Shown: positions 56,883 to 64,000 of the stretch, piece by piece | How positions within the stretch are numbered: position 1 is the stretch's first letter | Layout: the number at the start of each line of letters is the position of its first letter | NCBI GenBank assembly: GCA_039180875.1 | Contig: JBCDCY010000001.1 | Coordinates: 372,001 to 436,000 of the forward strand | DNA from: JBCDCY01 sp039180875 | GTDB taxonomy: Bacteria > Pseudomonadota > Alphaproteobacteria > Rhodobacterales > Rhodobacteraceae | Direction of reading: 5' to 3' | Length of the DNA stretch: 64,000 bases | Program-made: the position numbers and the translations under genes | Notes under the pieces: model-generated | What the model saw: the letters and a program-made list of their open reading frames with translations, nothing else | What the model was told of the DNA's origin: nothing | Database searches by the model: none

Positions 56883-56910
56883 GCGTGCGCCTGCAGCCCG
56901 GCCGCCGCTC

Positions 56911-57789
56911 TCAGACCGCGATGACGGGGCAAAGCTCTTCAGCGCACCATTGGTGGAAGGTCGTCGGCGTTTCGCGGCGCGTCGCCGTGGCGGTCATCGT
57001 GTCCATCCCCTCGTTCTTGGCGATCAGCATCTCGACGTAGGAGTGGGCCATGCCCTCGCTCACCCCCATCGACAGCATCATCGCCTTGAACTCCGCCATC
57101 GCCATCTCCTGGAAGCGCACCGGCCGGGCGAGCACGTCCGAGAGGATCGCGGCCATCTCCTCGAACGACAGATCCTCGGGGCCGTGGAGCGGGATCTCCG
57201 CCACGCCCTGCCAGTCGGGGATCATCAGGAGCCGCGCGGCGACGGCGGCGACGTCCGCCTTCGCGACATGGGGCAGCTTCAGGTCCGCGGGCGTGGGTTG
57301 GTAGAACGCCCCCACCTCGCGGATCGGCTCGGCCTGGCGCAACAGGTTGTCCATCAGCGAGGCGCAGGTCAGCGCGCGGTAGTTCACCCCCGTCGCGCCG
57401 ATCATGTCGTCCATCTGCAGGCTCGCCGTGACATGGCCCGCCGGCTTCGGCCAACCGCGGCCGAGGGCGGAGATCCCGACGACATGGCCGACGCTGGAGG
57501 ACGGCAGCGCGTCGCAAAAGGCGCGGGAGAACCCGACATAGGCCGCCTCGACGCTCACGCTCTGCGGCGCGCCCGGCGGCAGCCAAAACACGCTCTCGAC
57601 GCCCAAAAGGGCGCGGTCGATGACGTCGCGATCGGCGTGGGAGCCCGCGACGATCTCGGCCCACCGATCCAACCCCTCCGGCAGACGCGCGGGGTCGCGG
57701 GCGATCACCCGGACAGTGGCGCCGGCGTCCAGCACCCGGTCGAGGACCCTTGCGCCGATATCGCCCGTGGGCGTGGTGATGAGGATCAC
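56911..57789 (-). CDS. NmrA-like NAD(P)-binding protein
   Basis: 292 residues from GTG 57789 with GGAGA 6 nt upstream. Atypical SDR / NmrA fold: VILITTPTGDIGARVLDRVL, VRVIARDPARLPEGL, MDNLLRQAEPI, VAKADVAAVAARLL. Similar proteins are quinone-oxidoreductase-like or redox-sensing regulators. Divergent from an AraC gene, which probably controls it. CGAACG...CGTTCG arms (57835, 57875) flank the shared spacer. Confidence 0.88.
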   Translation of the reverse strand: MILITTPTGDIGARVLDRVLDAGATVRVIARDPARLPEGLDRWAEIVAGSHADRDVIDRALLGVESVFWLPPGAPQSVSVEAAYVGFSRAFCDALPSSSVGHVVGISALGRGWPKPAGHVTASLQMDDMIGATGVNYRALTCASLMDNLLRQAEPIREVGAFYQPTPADLKLPHVAKADVAAVAARLLMIPDWQGVAEIPLHGPEDLSFEEMAAILSDVLARPVRFQEMAMAEFKAMMLSMGVSEGMAHSYVEMLIAKNEGMDTMTATATRRETPTTFHQWCAEELCPVIAV

Positions 57790-57891
57790 GGTGTGTCTCC
57801 TTGCTGCGGTCGAAGGAGATCTACAGCGCTGCATCGAACGCTCTATGTTCTAGAGTTCATGAAACTATCTCAATCGTTCGAGAGACCATCC

Positions 57892-58821
57892 ATGGACCCG
57901 TTGTCCGACATCGTCTCCCTGCTGCGTCCACATGACTGCGTGGCGGCCGGACTGGATGCGGGCGGCGACTGGTCGATCCGCTTTGACCGCCATGCCGGAT
58001 TGAAGTGCAATGCGGTACTGAAAGGCACCTGCTGGCTTCGCGTCGAGGGCGCGGCGGAGCCCCGGCGGCTGACAGCCGGGGACTGCGTCATCCTGCCGAA
58101 AGGGCGGCCCTTCCTGCTCTCCTCACGGCCGGCGCGGTTCAGCGAGGACGCGGAGGCGATCTATGCCCCGATCCCCCATGGCGGCACGGCGGTCTATGGC
58201 GGCGGCGGTGATTTCTTCATGACCGGCAGCCGCTTTCTGCTGTCGGGCGCGGCGGCCGACATCCTGCTCCGTGCGCTGCCGCTGGTCGTGGTGGTGCGCC
58301 CCGGAGCGGAGCGGGAGGCAGTGCAATGGTCGCTGCATCGGATCGCCGAAGAGCTGCGCGAACCTCGCCCGGGCGCGGCCCTCTCCATCGCGCATCTCTC
58401 CCATTTCGTGCTGGTGCAGGCGATGCGCTGCCATCTGGAGGAAGCGCCCCCCAAGACCGGCGGTTGGCTGGCGGCGATCGCCGATCGGCAGATCTCCCGG
58501 GCGGTGACGGCGATGCACGACGATCCGGCCCGGGCCTGGACCGTGCGAGAGCTCGCGGCGCGCGCCGGCCTCTCCCGCACCTCCTTCGCCGTCCGCTTCC
58601 GGCGGATCGCCGGGCAGACGCCGATGGGCTATCTCACCCAATGGCGCATGCTGTTCGCGGCGGAGCGCTTGCGCCGGATGGAGGCTTCGGTTGCGGAGAT
58701 CGCGGCCGAGGTTGGCTATGCCTCGGAAAGTGCGTTCACCGTCGCCTTCAAGCGGGCAACAGGCCAGACGCCGCGGCGCTACGCCCGCCGGGCGGCGGCG
58801 GATGTGCAGCTGAGCGCCTGA
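57892..58821 (+). CDS. AraC family regulator (cupin_6 type)
   Basis: 309 residues from ATG 57892 (ATG 57859 possible). N-terminal cupin_6 sensing domain: MDPLSDIVSLLRPHDCVAAGL, GLKCNAVLKGTCWLRVEG, GDCVILPKGRPFLL. C-terminal double HTH: AWTVRELAARAGLSRTSFAVRFRRIAGQTPMGYL and ASVAEIAAEVGYASESAFTVAFKRATGQTPRRY. Divergent from the NmrA-like gene, the usual layout for this subfamily and an oxidoreductase target. Confidence 0.93.
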   Translation: MDPLSDIVSLLRPHDCVAAGLDAGGDWSIRFDRHAGLKCNAVLKGTCWLRVEGAAEPRRLTAGDCVILPKGRPFLLSSRPARFSEDAEAIYAPIPHGGTAVYGGGGDFFMTGSRFLLSGAAADILLRALPLVVVVRPGAEREAVQWSLHRIAEELREPRPGAALSIAHLSHFVLVQAMRCHLEEAPPKTGGWLAAIADRQISRAVTAMHDDPARAWTVRELAARAGLSRTSFAVRFRRIAGQTPMGYLTQWRMLFAAERLRRMEASVAEIAAEVGYASESAFTVAFKRATGQTPRRYARRAAADVQLSA

Positions 58822-58864
58822 GACTTCAGGGATGTATCAGCGAAGGCGCGCGCCTGTGGCATCC

Positions 58865-60205
58865 TCACGGCACCGAGCGGGCCAGATGGTGTTCGAGGAT
58901 CTGCCGGATCGGCAGCTGGGCGCCGAACCGATTGGCGAGCAGGAAGAGGCCCGCGAACTTGCGCTGGAGGAACAGCGCGTCCATCGGCACCGGCGGCGGC
59001 AGGTAGCCCTCTGCCGCCAGCGCCATGCTCTCCTCCTGCATCCAGCGCGACAGGGTGAGATCGCCGAAGTCGTAGAGCTCGGTCGCCCTGAGCCGCGCGA
59101 AGGCATGTTCAGCCATGGCGAGGATGCGGGCGCGGTGGGCCGGCCGGGTGCCCTGCGGCAACAGGCCGAAGCCCTCCACCGCCGCCGCGATGCCGGCTGC
59201 ATCGCCCGCGAGCCCCGCGCTGAAGAGCCGGTGGTAGAGCCGCACGACCTCCGCCCCGACCGGCCGCGTCGCGCCGAAATCCAAGAGCACGATCCGCCCG
59301 CTCTCGGCGTTGAAACGGTAGTTGGCGAAGTTCGGATCGCTCTGCACGTCGTGGAACTCGAAGAGCTCGCGGAAGGCCAGGTCGATCAGCTCCGCGGCCA
59401 CCTGCTGGCGCACCTCCGGGCCGAGGTCGACCACCGCCTCGATCGGCTGACCGGCGACGAAGGACATGGCGAGCACGTTGTCGCTGCTCCAGTCCTCCAC
59501 GTAGCCCGGCAGCTCGAAGACCGGGCTGTCGGCGAGCCGTGCGCCGAAGGCGCGCAGACAGCCGCCCTCCCGCCGGTAGTCGGTCTCATCCTTCAGCTGG
59601 CGCCGCGCCTCCGCCAGATAGGGCGCGAGGTCGAAGCCCCGCGGCACCAGCCCCGACATGCGCACCAATGCGCCGACGTTGGAGACGTCGCTGTCGACGC
59701 TGCGCGCCACCCCCGGATATTGCACCTTGATCGCCAGATCGCGGCCGTCGCGGAGCTTTGCCCGATGCACCTGGCCGATGGAGGCGGCCGCGATGGGGCG
59801 CACATCGAAGCTGGCGAAGGCCTTCGACCACTGCTCTCCCCAGGCCGCGTCCAGGACCTGCTTCAGCTGGCGCGGCGGCATGAAATGGGCATCGTCGCGC
59901 AGGCGGGCGAGCAGCTCGGCAAGCTCCGGCGGCAGCACTTCGCCGGCATCCATCGACAGGAGCTGGCCGACCTTCATCGCCGCGCCCCGCATGTTGGCGA
60001 GCTCTTCGGTCAGCCGGCGGATATTGCCCGGCGTGATCAGCAGATCGCGCAGCGTCGGCTGGGTGCCGCGCCCGACATCGCGGAGGGCGCCTATGGCCAC
60101 GTTGCCGGCGATGCCCGTAGCGATGGAGCCCATCCGGGCGAGCCGGGCCGCGCGGCTCGCCGGCACCCGGACCGGCCGGGCGGCGGAGCGGGCAGGGTCG
60201 CTCAC
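58865..60205 (-). CDS. AarF/ABC1/UbiB-family protein kinase-like ATPase
   Basis: 446 residues from GTG 60205. The family's KxGQ motif is MKVGQLLSMD, the A-rich loop replacing the glycine loop is AAASIGQVH, the ion-pair Lys is in DLAIKVQYPG, and HDVQSDPNFANYRF and LLDFGAT supply catalytic-loop and metal Asp. No C-terminal membrane helices, unlike E. coli UbiB. Such proteins act as lipid-linked ATPases in ubiquinone metabolism or related roles. Divergent from the following gene. Confidence 0.9.
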   Translation of the reverse strand: MSDPARSAARPVRVPASRAARLARMGSIATGIAGNVAIGALRDVGRGTQPTLRDLLITPGNIRRLTEELANMRGAAMKVGQLLSMDAGEVLPPELAELLARLRDDAHFMPPRQLKQVLDAAWGEQWSKAFASFDVRPIAAASIGQVHRAKLRDGRDLAIKVQYPGVARSVDSDVSNVGALVRMSGLVPRGFDLAPYLAEARRQLKDETDYRREGGCLRAFGARLADSPVFELPGYVEDWSSDNVLAMSFVAGQPIEAVVDLGPEVRQQVAAELIDLAFRELFEFHDVQSDPNFANYRFNAESGRIVLLDFGATRPVGAEVVRLYHRLFSAGLAGDAAGIAAAVEGFGLLPQGTRPAHRARILAMAEHAFARLRATELYDFGDLTLSRWMQEESMALAAEGYLPPPVPMDALFLQRKFAGLFLLANRFGAQLPIRQILEHHLARSVP

Positions 60206-60378
60206 GCCCCGGGCCTCGGGCAGGTAGGATCCTGGGTCGAGCGGGACGCGGGCATTGATGGCTCCTCTTAAGACCAGGGGGAGGTAGCGCAGCCTCGCCA
60301 GTTTCCACCTGCCGAAAGGTCACGGACCGAGCGGCGGATCGGGCGGATTTGGCGCGCGGTCGCGCTAGCTCCTCGCGG

Positions 60379-61050
60379 ATGAGCGACACGACCCTTGCAG
60401 AAACCACACATACCGCGCCGATCCTGGTGATGGGCGCGACCTCCGGCATCGGCGCGCTCGCGGTGGAGGAGGCCATCGGCCGGGGCCTGCCGGTGCGGGC
60501 CTTCGCGCGAGGCGCCGACCAGCTGGCGCCGCGCGACCTCCTGGAACCGGTGGCCGGCGATGCGCGGCGCCCCGAGGACATAGCGGCCGCCCTCAGCGGC
60601 ACCCGCGCCGTGATCTACGCCCTCGGCATCAAGGAGCGTCTGGCCATGCTCTGGGAGGAGGAGACGCTGTTCTCCGAGACCACGCGAGGGCTGATCGAGG
60701 CCATGGGGGTGACGGGTCTCCGCCGGCTGGTCGCCGTCACCGGCTTCGGCGCGGGGCGGTCCCGGCAAGCGATGAGCGCGCTCGAGCGCTTCGGCCACAA
60801 GATGGTGCTGGGCAAGCCCTACGCCGACAAGGACCGGCAGGAGGCGCTGATCCTGGAGAGCGATCTCGACTGGACGATCGCCCGCCCGGTCATCCTCACC
60901 AAAGGCGCGAAATCGGGCCGGGCAAGGGTTCTGCGCGACCCCGCGGAGTGGCGGAACGGCCTGGTCTCCCGCGCCGATGTCGCGGCCTATCTGGTCGATG
61001 CGGTGGAGCAGGACCTCGACATCCGCGCCGACGTGGTGCTTGCGCGCTAG
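60379..61050 (+). CDS. NAD(P)-binding (atypical SDR) protein
   Basis: 223 residues from ATG 60379. The first strand carries ILVMGATSGIGALAVEEAIGRG, then PVRAFARGADQL, VIYALGIKE, VTGFGAGRSR, and DLDWTIARPVILTKG, the YwnB/NmrA-like atypical SDR family, often involved in flavin- or biliverdin-reductase-like chemistry. Substrate unknown. Divergent from the AarF-like gene with 173 bp between; a weak in-frame ATG at 60349 is less likely. Confidence 0.87.
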   Translation: MSDTTLAETTHTAPILVMGATSGIGALAVEEAIGRGLPVRAFARGADQLAPRDLLEPVAGDARRPEDIAAALSGTRAVIYALGIKERLAMLWEEETLFSETTRGLIEAMGVTGLRRLVAVTGFGAGRSRQAMSALERFGHKMVLGKPYADKDRQEALILESDLDWTIARPVILTKGAKSGRARVLRDPAEWRNGLVSRADVAAYLVDAVEQDLDIRADVVLAR

Positions 61051-61145
61051 GGCGGTCGCGGCGCCATTGCGCTTGCTTGCCGCCCCGGCCCGTGGGACGG
61101 CTGCGGCACGCGCAACGCCGCCAGCCAGGACAAGTCCCCCCACCG

Positions 61146-62180
61146 ATGAGCATCCGGATCCGCGATCTGACCAAGCGCTTCGACACGCACGCCGCGGTCG
61201 ACGGGCTCTCCGCCGAGATCGGCGCGGGGGAGTTCTTCGCCATCGTCGGCGCCTCGGGTTGCGGCAAGTCCACCCTCTTGCGGCTGATCGCGGGGCTCGA
61301 GACCGCCGATGCCGGAGAGATCGCGCTGGCCGGGCGGGCGGTGACGGGCCCCGAACTGCACGTGCCGCCCGAGACGCGCAATGTCGGGTTCGTCTTCCAG
61401 TCCTACGCCCTGTGGCCCCATCTCGACGTGCGCGGCAACGTGGCCTTTCCGGCGGAGACGGCGGGCCTCAACCGGGCGGAGGCCGCGGCGCGGGCCGACG
61501 CCCATCTGGCGACGGTGGCGCTCACCCCTTTCGCCGGGCGGAAGCCGGCCGAGCTCTCGGGCGGCCAGCGCCAGCGGGTGGCGCTCGCGCGCTGTCTCGC
61601 CCAAGGCGCGCGCACCATCCTGATGGACGAGCCGCTGGCCAATCTCGATCCCCATCTGCGCAGCGCCATGGAGGAGGAGCTGCTGCAGTTCCACCGCACC
61701 TCGGGCGCCTCGACCGTCTACATCACCCACGACCAGCGCGAGGCGATGGCGGTGGCCGACCGCATGGCGGTGATGCAGTCCGGCCGCTTCCTGCAGGTCG
61801 GCCCGCCGGCCGAGATCTACGACCGCCCGGCCAGTGTCGAGGTGGCCCGCTTCATCGGCCAGGGCGCCGTGGTGGACGTGGAGGTCGCCGACGGTGCCGC
61901 GCGCCTCGCCGGTCGGCCGCTGCCGCTCCGCGGTATGGAGGGGCCCGAGGGCCGGCGCCAGGCGATGCTCCGACCCTCCGATCTCACACCCACCGGCAGC
62001 GAGGCGGCGGACGCCCTGCCGGGGCGCGTGGCCTCCGCCCTCTACCGCGGCGGCCATGTCGAGGCGACGGTGGCCGTCGACGGCATCGCCGCGCCGCTGC
62101 ACCTGCACCTCTCCGAGTCGGTTCGCCCCGGCGAGCCGATCGCCGTCCAAGCCACCGGCGGCTGGCTGATCCCGGCTTAA
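61146..62180 (+). CDS. ABC transporter ATP-binding protein, iron(III)/spermidine/thiamine type
   Basis: 344 residues from ATG 61146. Walker A GASGCGKST (about residues 37-45), Q loop FVFQSYALWPHLDV, signature LSGGQRQRV, Walker B TILMDEPLANLD, and switch His in YITHDQREAM. A C-terminal TOBE domain (about 240-340) is present. Groups with FbpC/AfuC and thiamine ATPases. Convergent with the matching permease gene 16 bp away, whereas these genes normally form one operon. Confidence 0.92.
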   Translation: MSIRIRDLTKRFDTHAAVDGLSAEIGAGEFFAIVGASGCGKSTLLRLIAGLETADAGEIALAGRAVTGPELHVPPETRNVGFVFQSYALWPHLDVRGNVAFPAETAGLNRAEAAARADAHLATVALTPFAGRKPAELSGGQRQRVALARCLAQGARTILMDEPLANLDPHLRSAMEEELLQFHRTSGASTVYITHDQREAMAVADRMAVMQSGRFLQVGPPAEIYDRPASVEVARFIGQGAVVDVEVADGAARLAGRPLPLRGMEGPEGRRQAMLRPSDLTPTGSEAADALPGRVASALYRGGHVEATVAVDGIAAPLHLHLSESVRPGEPIAVQATGGWLIPA

Positions 62181-62200
62181 GGTCGGCCGCGCCGCCTTAA
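62177..62200. terminator. Palindrome containing both convergent stop codons
   Basis: TTAAGG (62177-62182) pairs with CCTTAA (62195-62200), and the inner GTCGGC/GCCGCC region adds further pairing. The stop TAA of the ATPase gene (62178-62180) and the stop of the permease (62197-62199) lie inside the arms. It lacks a T tract; a short bidirectional end is possible. Confidence 0.4.
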
Positions 62201-63870
62201 AGCCGCCAGGGGACGACGCCGGCGGGGAGGCGGCGGCCCATCAGGTCGAGGAAGATCATCAGCGCCACGGTGGCGAGCACGGTGACCGCGGCCATGGCGG
62301 CGGCAAGCGTGGTGTAGCCGCCATCCTCGTAGTTGTAGATCGCGGTGCCGATGGTCTCCGTCCCCGTCGACCAGAGCAGGGCTGAGACGGTGACCTCGTT
62401 GTACGCCGTCAGGAACACCAGGATGGCGCCGGAGGCCGCCGCCGGTGCTAGCAGCGGCAGCACGATCCGGCGCATCCTCCGGGCGAAACTCGCACCCGCC
62501 ACCCGCGCCGCCTCGTCCAACGCCGGGTCGAGCTGCAAATAGGCGGCGGCGATCGGCTTCAGCGCCACGGAGAAAAAGGCGCAGAGATAGGCCAGGAAAA
62601 TGATGCCGAGGGTGTTGTAGAGCGAAAAGCCGATGAGCGGCAGCGGCTGGATGAACGCGAGGATGAAGGCGACGGAGATCACCAGCCCCGGGATCGCATA
62701 GGTCACCTCCGCCGCCGTGGCGATCCCGGTGCCGAGCCGGCGCTGGGCCCCGGCCGGACCGGACAGAAAGCGGGCGAGCAGAATGCCGAGGCCCGCGATC
62801 AGCCCCGCTGCGGCCCCGGCCGTCAGGGTGGAATTGAGGAAGGCCCGGGCCGTCACCGATTGCTCGAAGAGGATCGCCTGGAAGTTGGCGAAGGTGATGG
62901 TTTCCGCCGTCAGCGGCAAGCCGTAGGTGACGACCAGCGCCGTGCCGAAAAGGGCGGTCACCGGCAGGATCAGCGTGGTGACGATCAACGCCGCCAGCGC
63001 CAGCTCCACCGGCCGGCGCAGCGGGCCAAGCGCCAGCCGAAGCGGCGCCTGGGGCGGCCCGATCAGCGCATTTCGGGCCCGGCGAAGCAGCGTCATCTGC
63101 AACGTCACCACGACGATGGCGACGAAGGCCAGGATGGCGGAGATCACCGCCACATCCGCCAGCATCGACGGCCCGAAGGCGGAGAGACGCTGCCAGATCA
63201 GCACCGGCAGCGTGGTGTAGCGCCCCGGAATGCCGAGCAGGGCCGGAATGCCGAAATTGCCCAGCGCCGAGACGAAGGCCAGCGCATAGGCCGCAATCAG
63301 CGTCGGCGCCAGAAGCGGCAGGATCACCCGCCAAAGCAGCCGGCGCGCGCCCGCTCCGGCGACCCGGGCGGCATCCGACATCTCCCGCGGCAGGGCCCGC
63401 AAGGCGGCCAGCACCACCAGAAAGACCAAGGGCATGTGCTGCACGCTGAGGAGCGCGATCACGCCGCCCCGCCCATAGAGCGGATGGGGCGAGCCCGGCG
63501 GCGGCGCGAGCCCGAGGGTGTTCAGCACCGGCGAGGACGGCCCCATGGCCTGCACCCAGGCGATGGCGGTCACGTGGGGCGGGATCATCATCGGAATGAG
63601 AATCAGAAAGGTCGCGACCGCCTTGCCCCGCACATCCGTCAAACCGATGACGAGGGCCACGGCCGTGCCGACGATCAGCGAGAACACGGCGGAGATCCCG
63701 GCGCTTTCCAGCGAATTGAGCAAGGCCCGGGGCACGGCACGGCTGCCCAGCGCCTCCACCACCGGGGCGAGGGAGAGGGCGCCGCCGTCGCTCAGCCCGA
63801 TCCGAGCCAGAAGGCCGAGGGGAAAGACGAAGAGGCCGAGCGCGAACAGCAGAAGCGCGGCGAGGGTCAA
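62197..63870 (-). CDS. Fused ABC transporter permease, FbpB/ThiP type
   Basis: 557 residues from TTG 63870, about 12 helices arranged as two six-helix permease halves, each with an EAA loop (SDAARVAGAGARRLLWRVILPLL and DEAARVAGASFARRMRRIVLPLL). This is the duplicated form seen for Fe3+ (FbpB/SfuB) and thiamine (ThiP) importers. TTG 63870 lies only 2 nt from a GAGGG; the frame remains open to CTG at 63909, one base after the upstream gene's stop, which would add SRLRAYLSSGEG, a sensible cytoplasmic N-terminus. The start is therefore uncertain. It works with the ATPase encoded opposite. Confidence 0.88.
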   Translation of the reverse strand: MTLAALLLFALGLFVFPLGLLARIGLSDGGALSLAPVVEALGSRAVPRALLNSLESAGISAVFSLIVGTAVALVIGLTDVRGKAVATFLILIPMMIPPHVTAIAWVQAMGPSSPVLNTLGLAPPPGSPHPLYGRGGVIALLSVQHMPLVFLVVLAALRALPREMSDAARVAGAGARRLLWRVILPLLAPTLIAAYALAFVSALGNFGIPALLGIPGRYTTLPVLIWQRLSAFGPSMLADVAVISAILAFVAIVVVTLQMTLLRRARNALIGPPQAPLRLALGPLRRPVELALAALIVTTLILPVTALFGTALVVTYGLPLTAETITFANFQAILFEQSVTARAFLNSTLTAGAAAGLIAGLGILLARFLSGPAGAQRRLGTGIATAAEVTYAIPGLVISVAFILAFIQPLPLIGFSLYNTLGIIFLAYLCAFFSVALKPIAAAYLQLDPALDEAARVAGASFARRMRRIVLPLLAPAAASGAILVFLTAYNEVTVSALLWSTGTETIGTAIYNYEDGGYTTLAAAMAAVTVLATVALMIFLDLMGRRLPAGVVPWRL

Positions 63871-63910
63871 TCCCTCGCCGCTGCTCAGATAGGCGCGAAG
63901 GCGGCTCAGC

Positions 63911-64000
63911 CTACTGGCCGAAGATGTCGACGAACTTCAATCGATTGGCCTCCGCATTGGCCAGGGCATCGGCCGGATCGAAGGCGATGAGCGAGATCTC
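63911..64000 (-). CDS. Iron/thiamine-type ABC substrate-binding protein, C-terminal end
   Basis: The last 29 codons only: ISLIAFDPADALANAEANRL then KFVDIFGQ and stop TAG 63911-63913. A closing phrase like KFVDIFGQ is common at the end of extracellular iron(III)-binding proteins, and the gene lies directly upstream of the FbpB/ThiP-like permease. The rest is beyond the window. Confidence 0.7.
   Translation of the reverse strand, partial: EISLIAFDPADALANAEANRLKFVDIFGQ

Noticed and set aside
1..64000. CRISPR array, prophage, IS element or rRNA operon
   Set aside because: No regularly spaced repeats, cas, integrase, transposase, phage structural or rRNA-like sequence was seen.

Overview
The window reads as a high-GC (roughly two-thirds G+C by eye) alphaproteobacterial chromosome, most likely Rhodobacterales. 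Three things support this. First, the core block aroA-cmk-rpsA-(sppA)-ihfB-lapA-trpF-trpB has the order usual in that group. Second, an intergenic GGGATATTT...AAATATCCC element next to the elongator tRNA-Met (34.18-34.23 kb) resembles one I associate with Rhodobacteraceae. Third, the catabolic content (leucine degradation, reductive pyrimidine catabolism, RTX protein, MttB-like methyltransferase) is typical of marine or roseobacter-like bacteria. I see no rRNA, CRISPR array, integrase or insertion sequence.

Layout. 0-10.3 kb: housekeeping block, in which trpF-trpB is separated from trpA by an inserted module of two abutting tRNA-like sequences, a structured leader of about 330 nt, an SPFH/Band-7 (slipin) gene without a membrane anchor, and two small genes. 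10.4-20.1 kb, minus strand: an EF-hand protein, a four-gene NMT1/THI5-type ABC transporter, a solitary PemK/MazF-like toxin, dihydropyrimidinase, a GIY-YIG endonuclease gene among palindromic repeats, a 60-residue membrane protein, a beta-ureidopropionase-like M20 hydrolase and an omega-aminotransferase. Together these enzymes would take dihydropyrimidine to malonate semialdehyde. 20.4-26.5 kb: a diguanylate cyclase and a 1620-residue RTX/LamG secreted protein. 27.0-34.2 kb: a complete leucine/isovalerate (liu) operon behind a TetR-type palindrome. 34.3-40.4 kb: tRNA-Met, a cNMP-binding/thioredoxin-reductase-like fusion whose redox cysteines are replaced, and a divergent FAD oxidoreductase / TetR / MttB-like locus.

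40.4-55.0 kb is a run of small regulator-plus-target units: an AraC gene facing an alpha/beta hydrolase, three LysR genes each divergent from a target with a palindromic LysR-type box between them, DUF488, an aldo/keto reductase and a secreted hydrolase. The last LysR unit faces a tctCBA tripartite tricarboxylate transporter with a CaiB-type CoA-transferase. 55.0-56.9 kb is debris: an AraC tail and a TonB-dependent-receptor remnant fused in frame to the C-terminal half of a LysR regulator. 56.9-64 kb: NmrA-like protein, AraC regulator, AarF/UbiB kinase, an NAD(P)-binding protein, and an iron/thiamine-type ABC transporter whose ATPase gene converges on its permease gene.

The observation most worth pursuing is the tRNA-like pair plus slipin at 6.99-8.61 kb. 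It matches a class of RNA-repair-associated SPFH proteins said to have a cognate tRNA-like RNA, but here no RtcB ligase is nearby. Other points of interest are a trpF that seems to need a CTG start, the GIY-YIG gene nested among palindromes, the TrxR-like protein with CATC changed to AATA, and the chimeric receptor/LysR frame.
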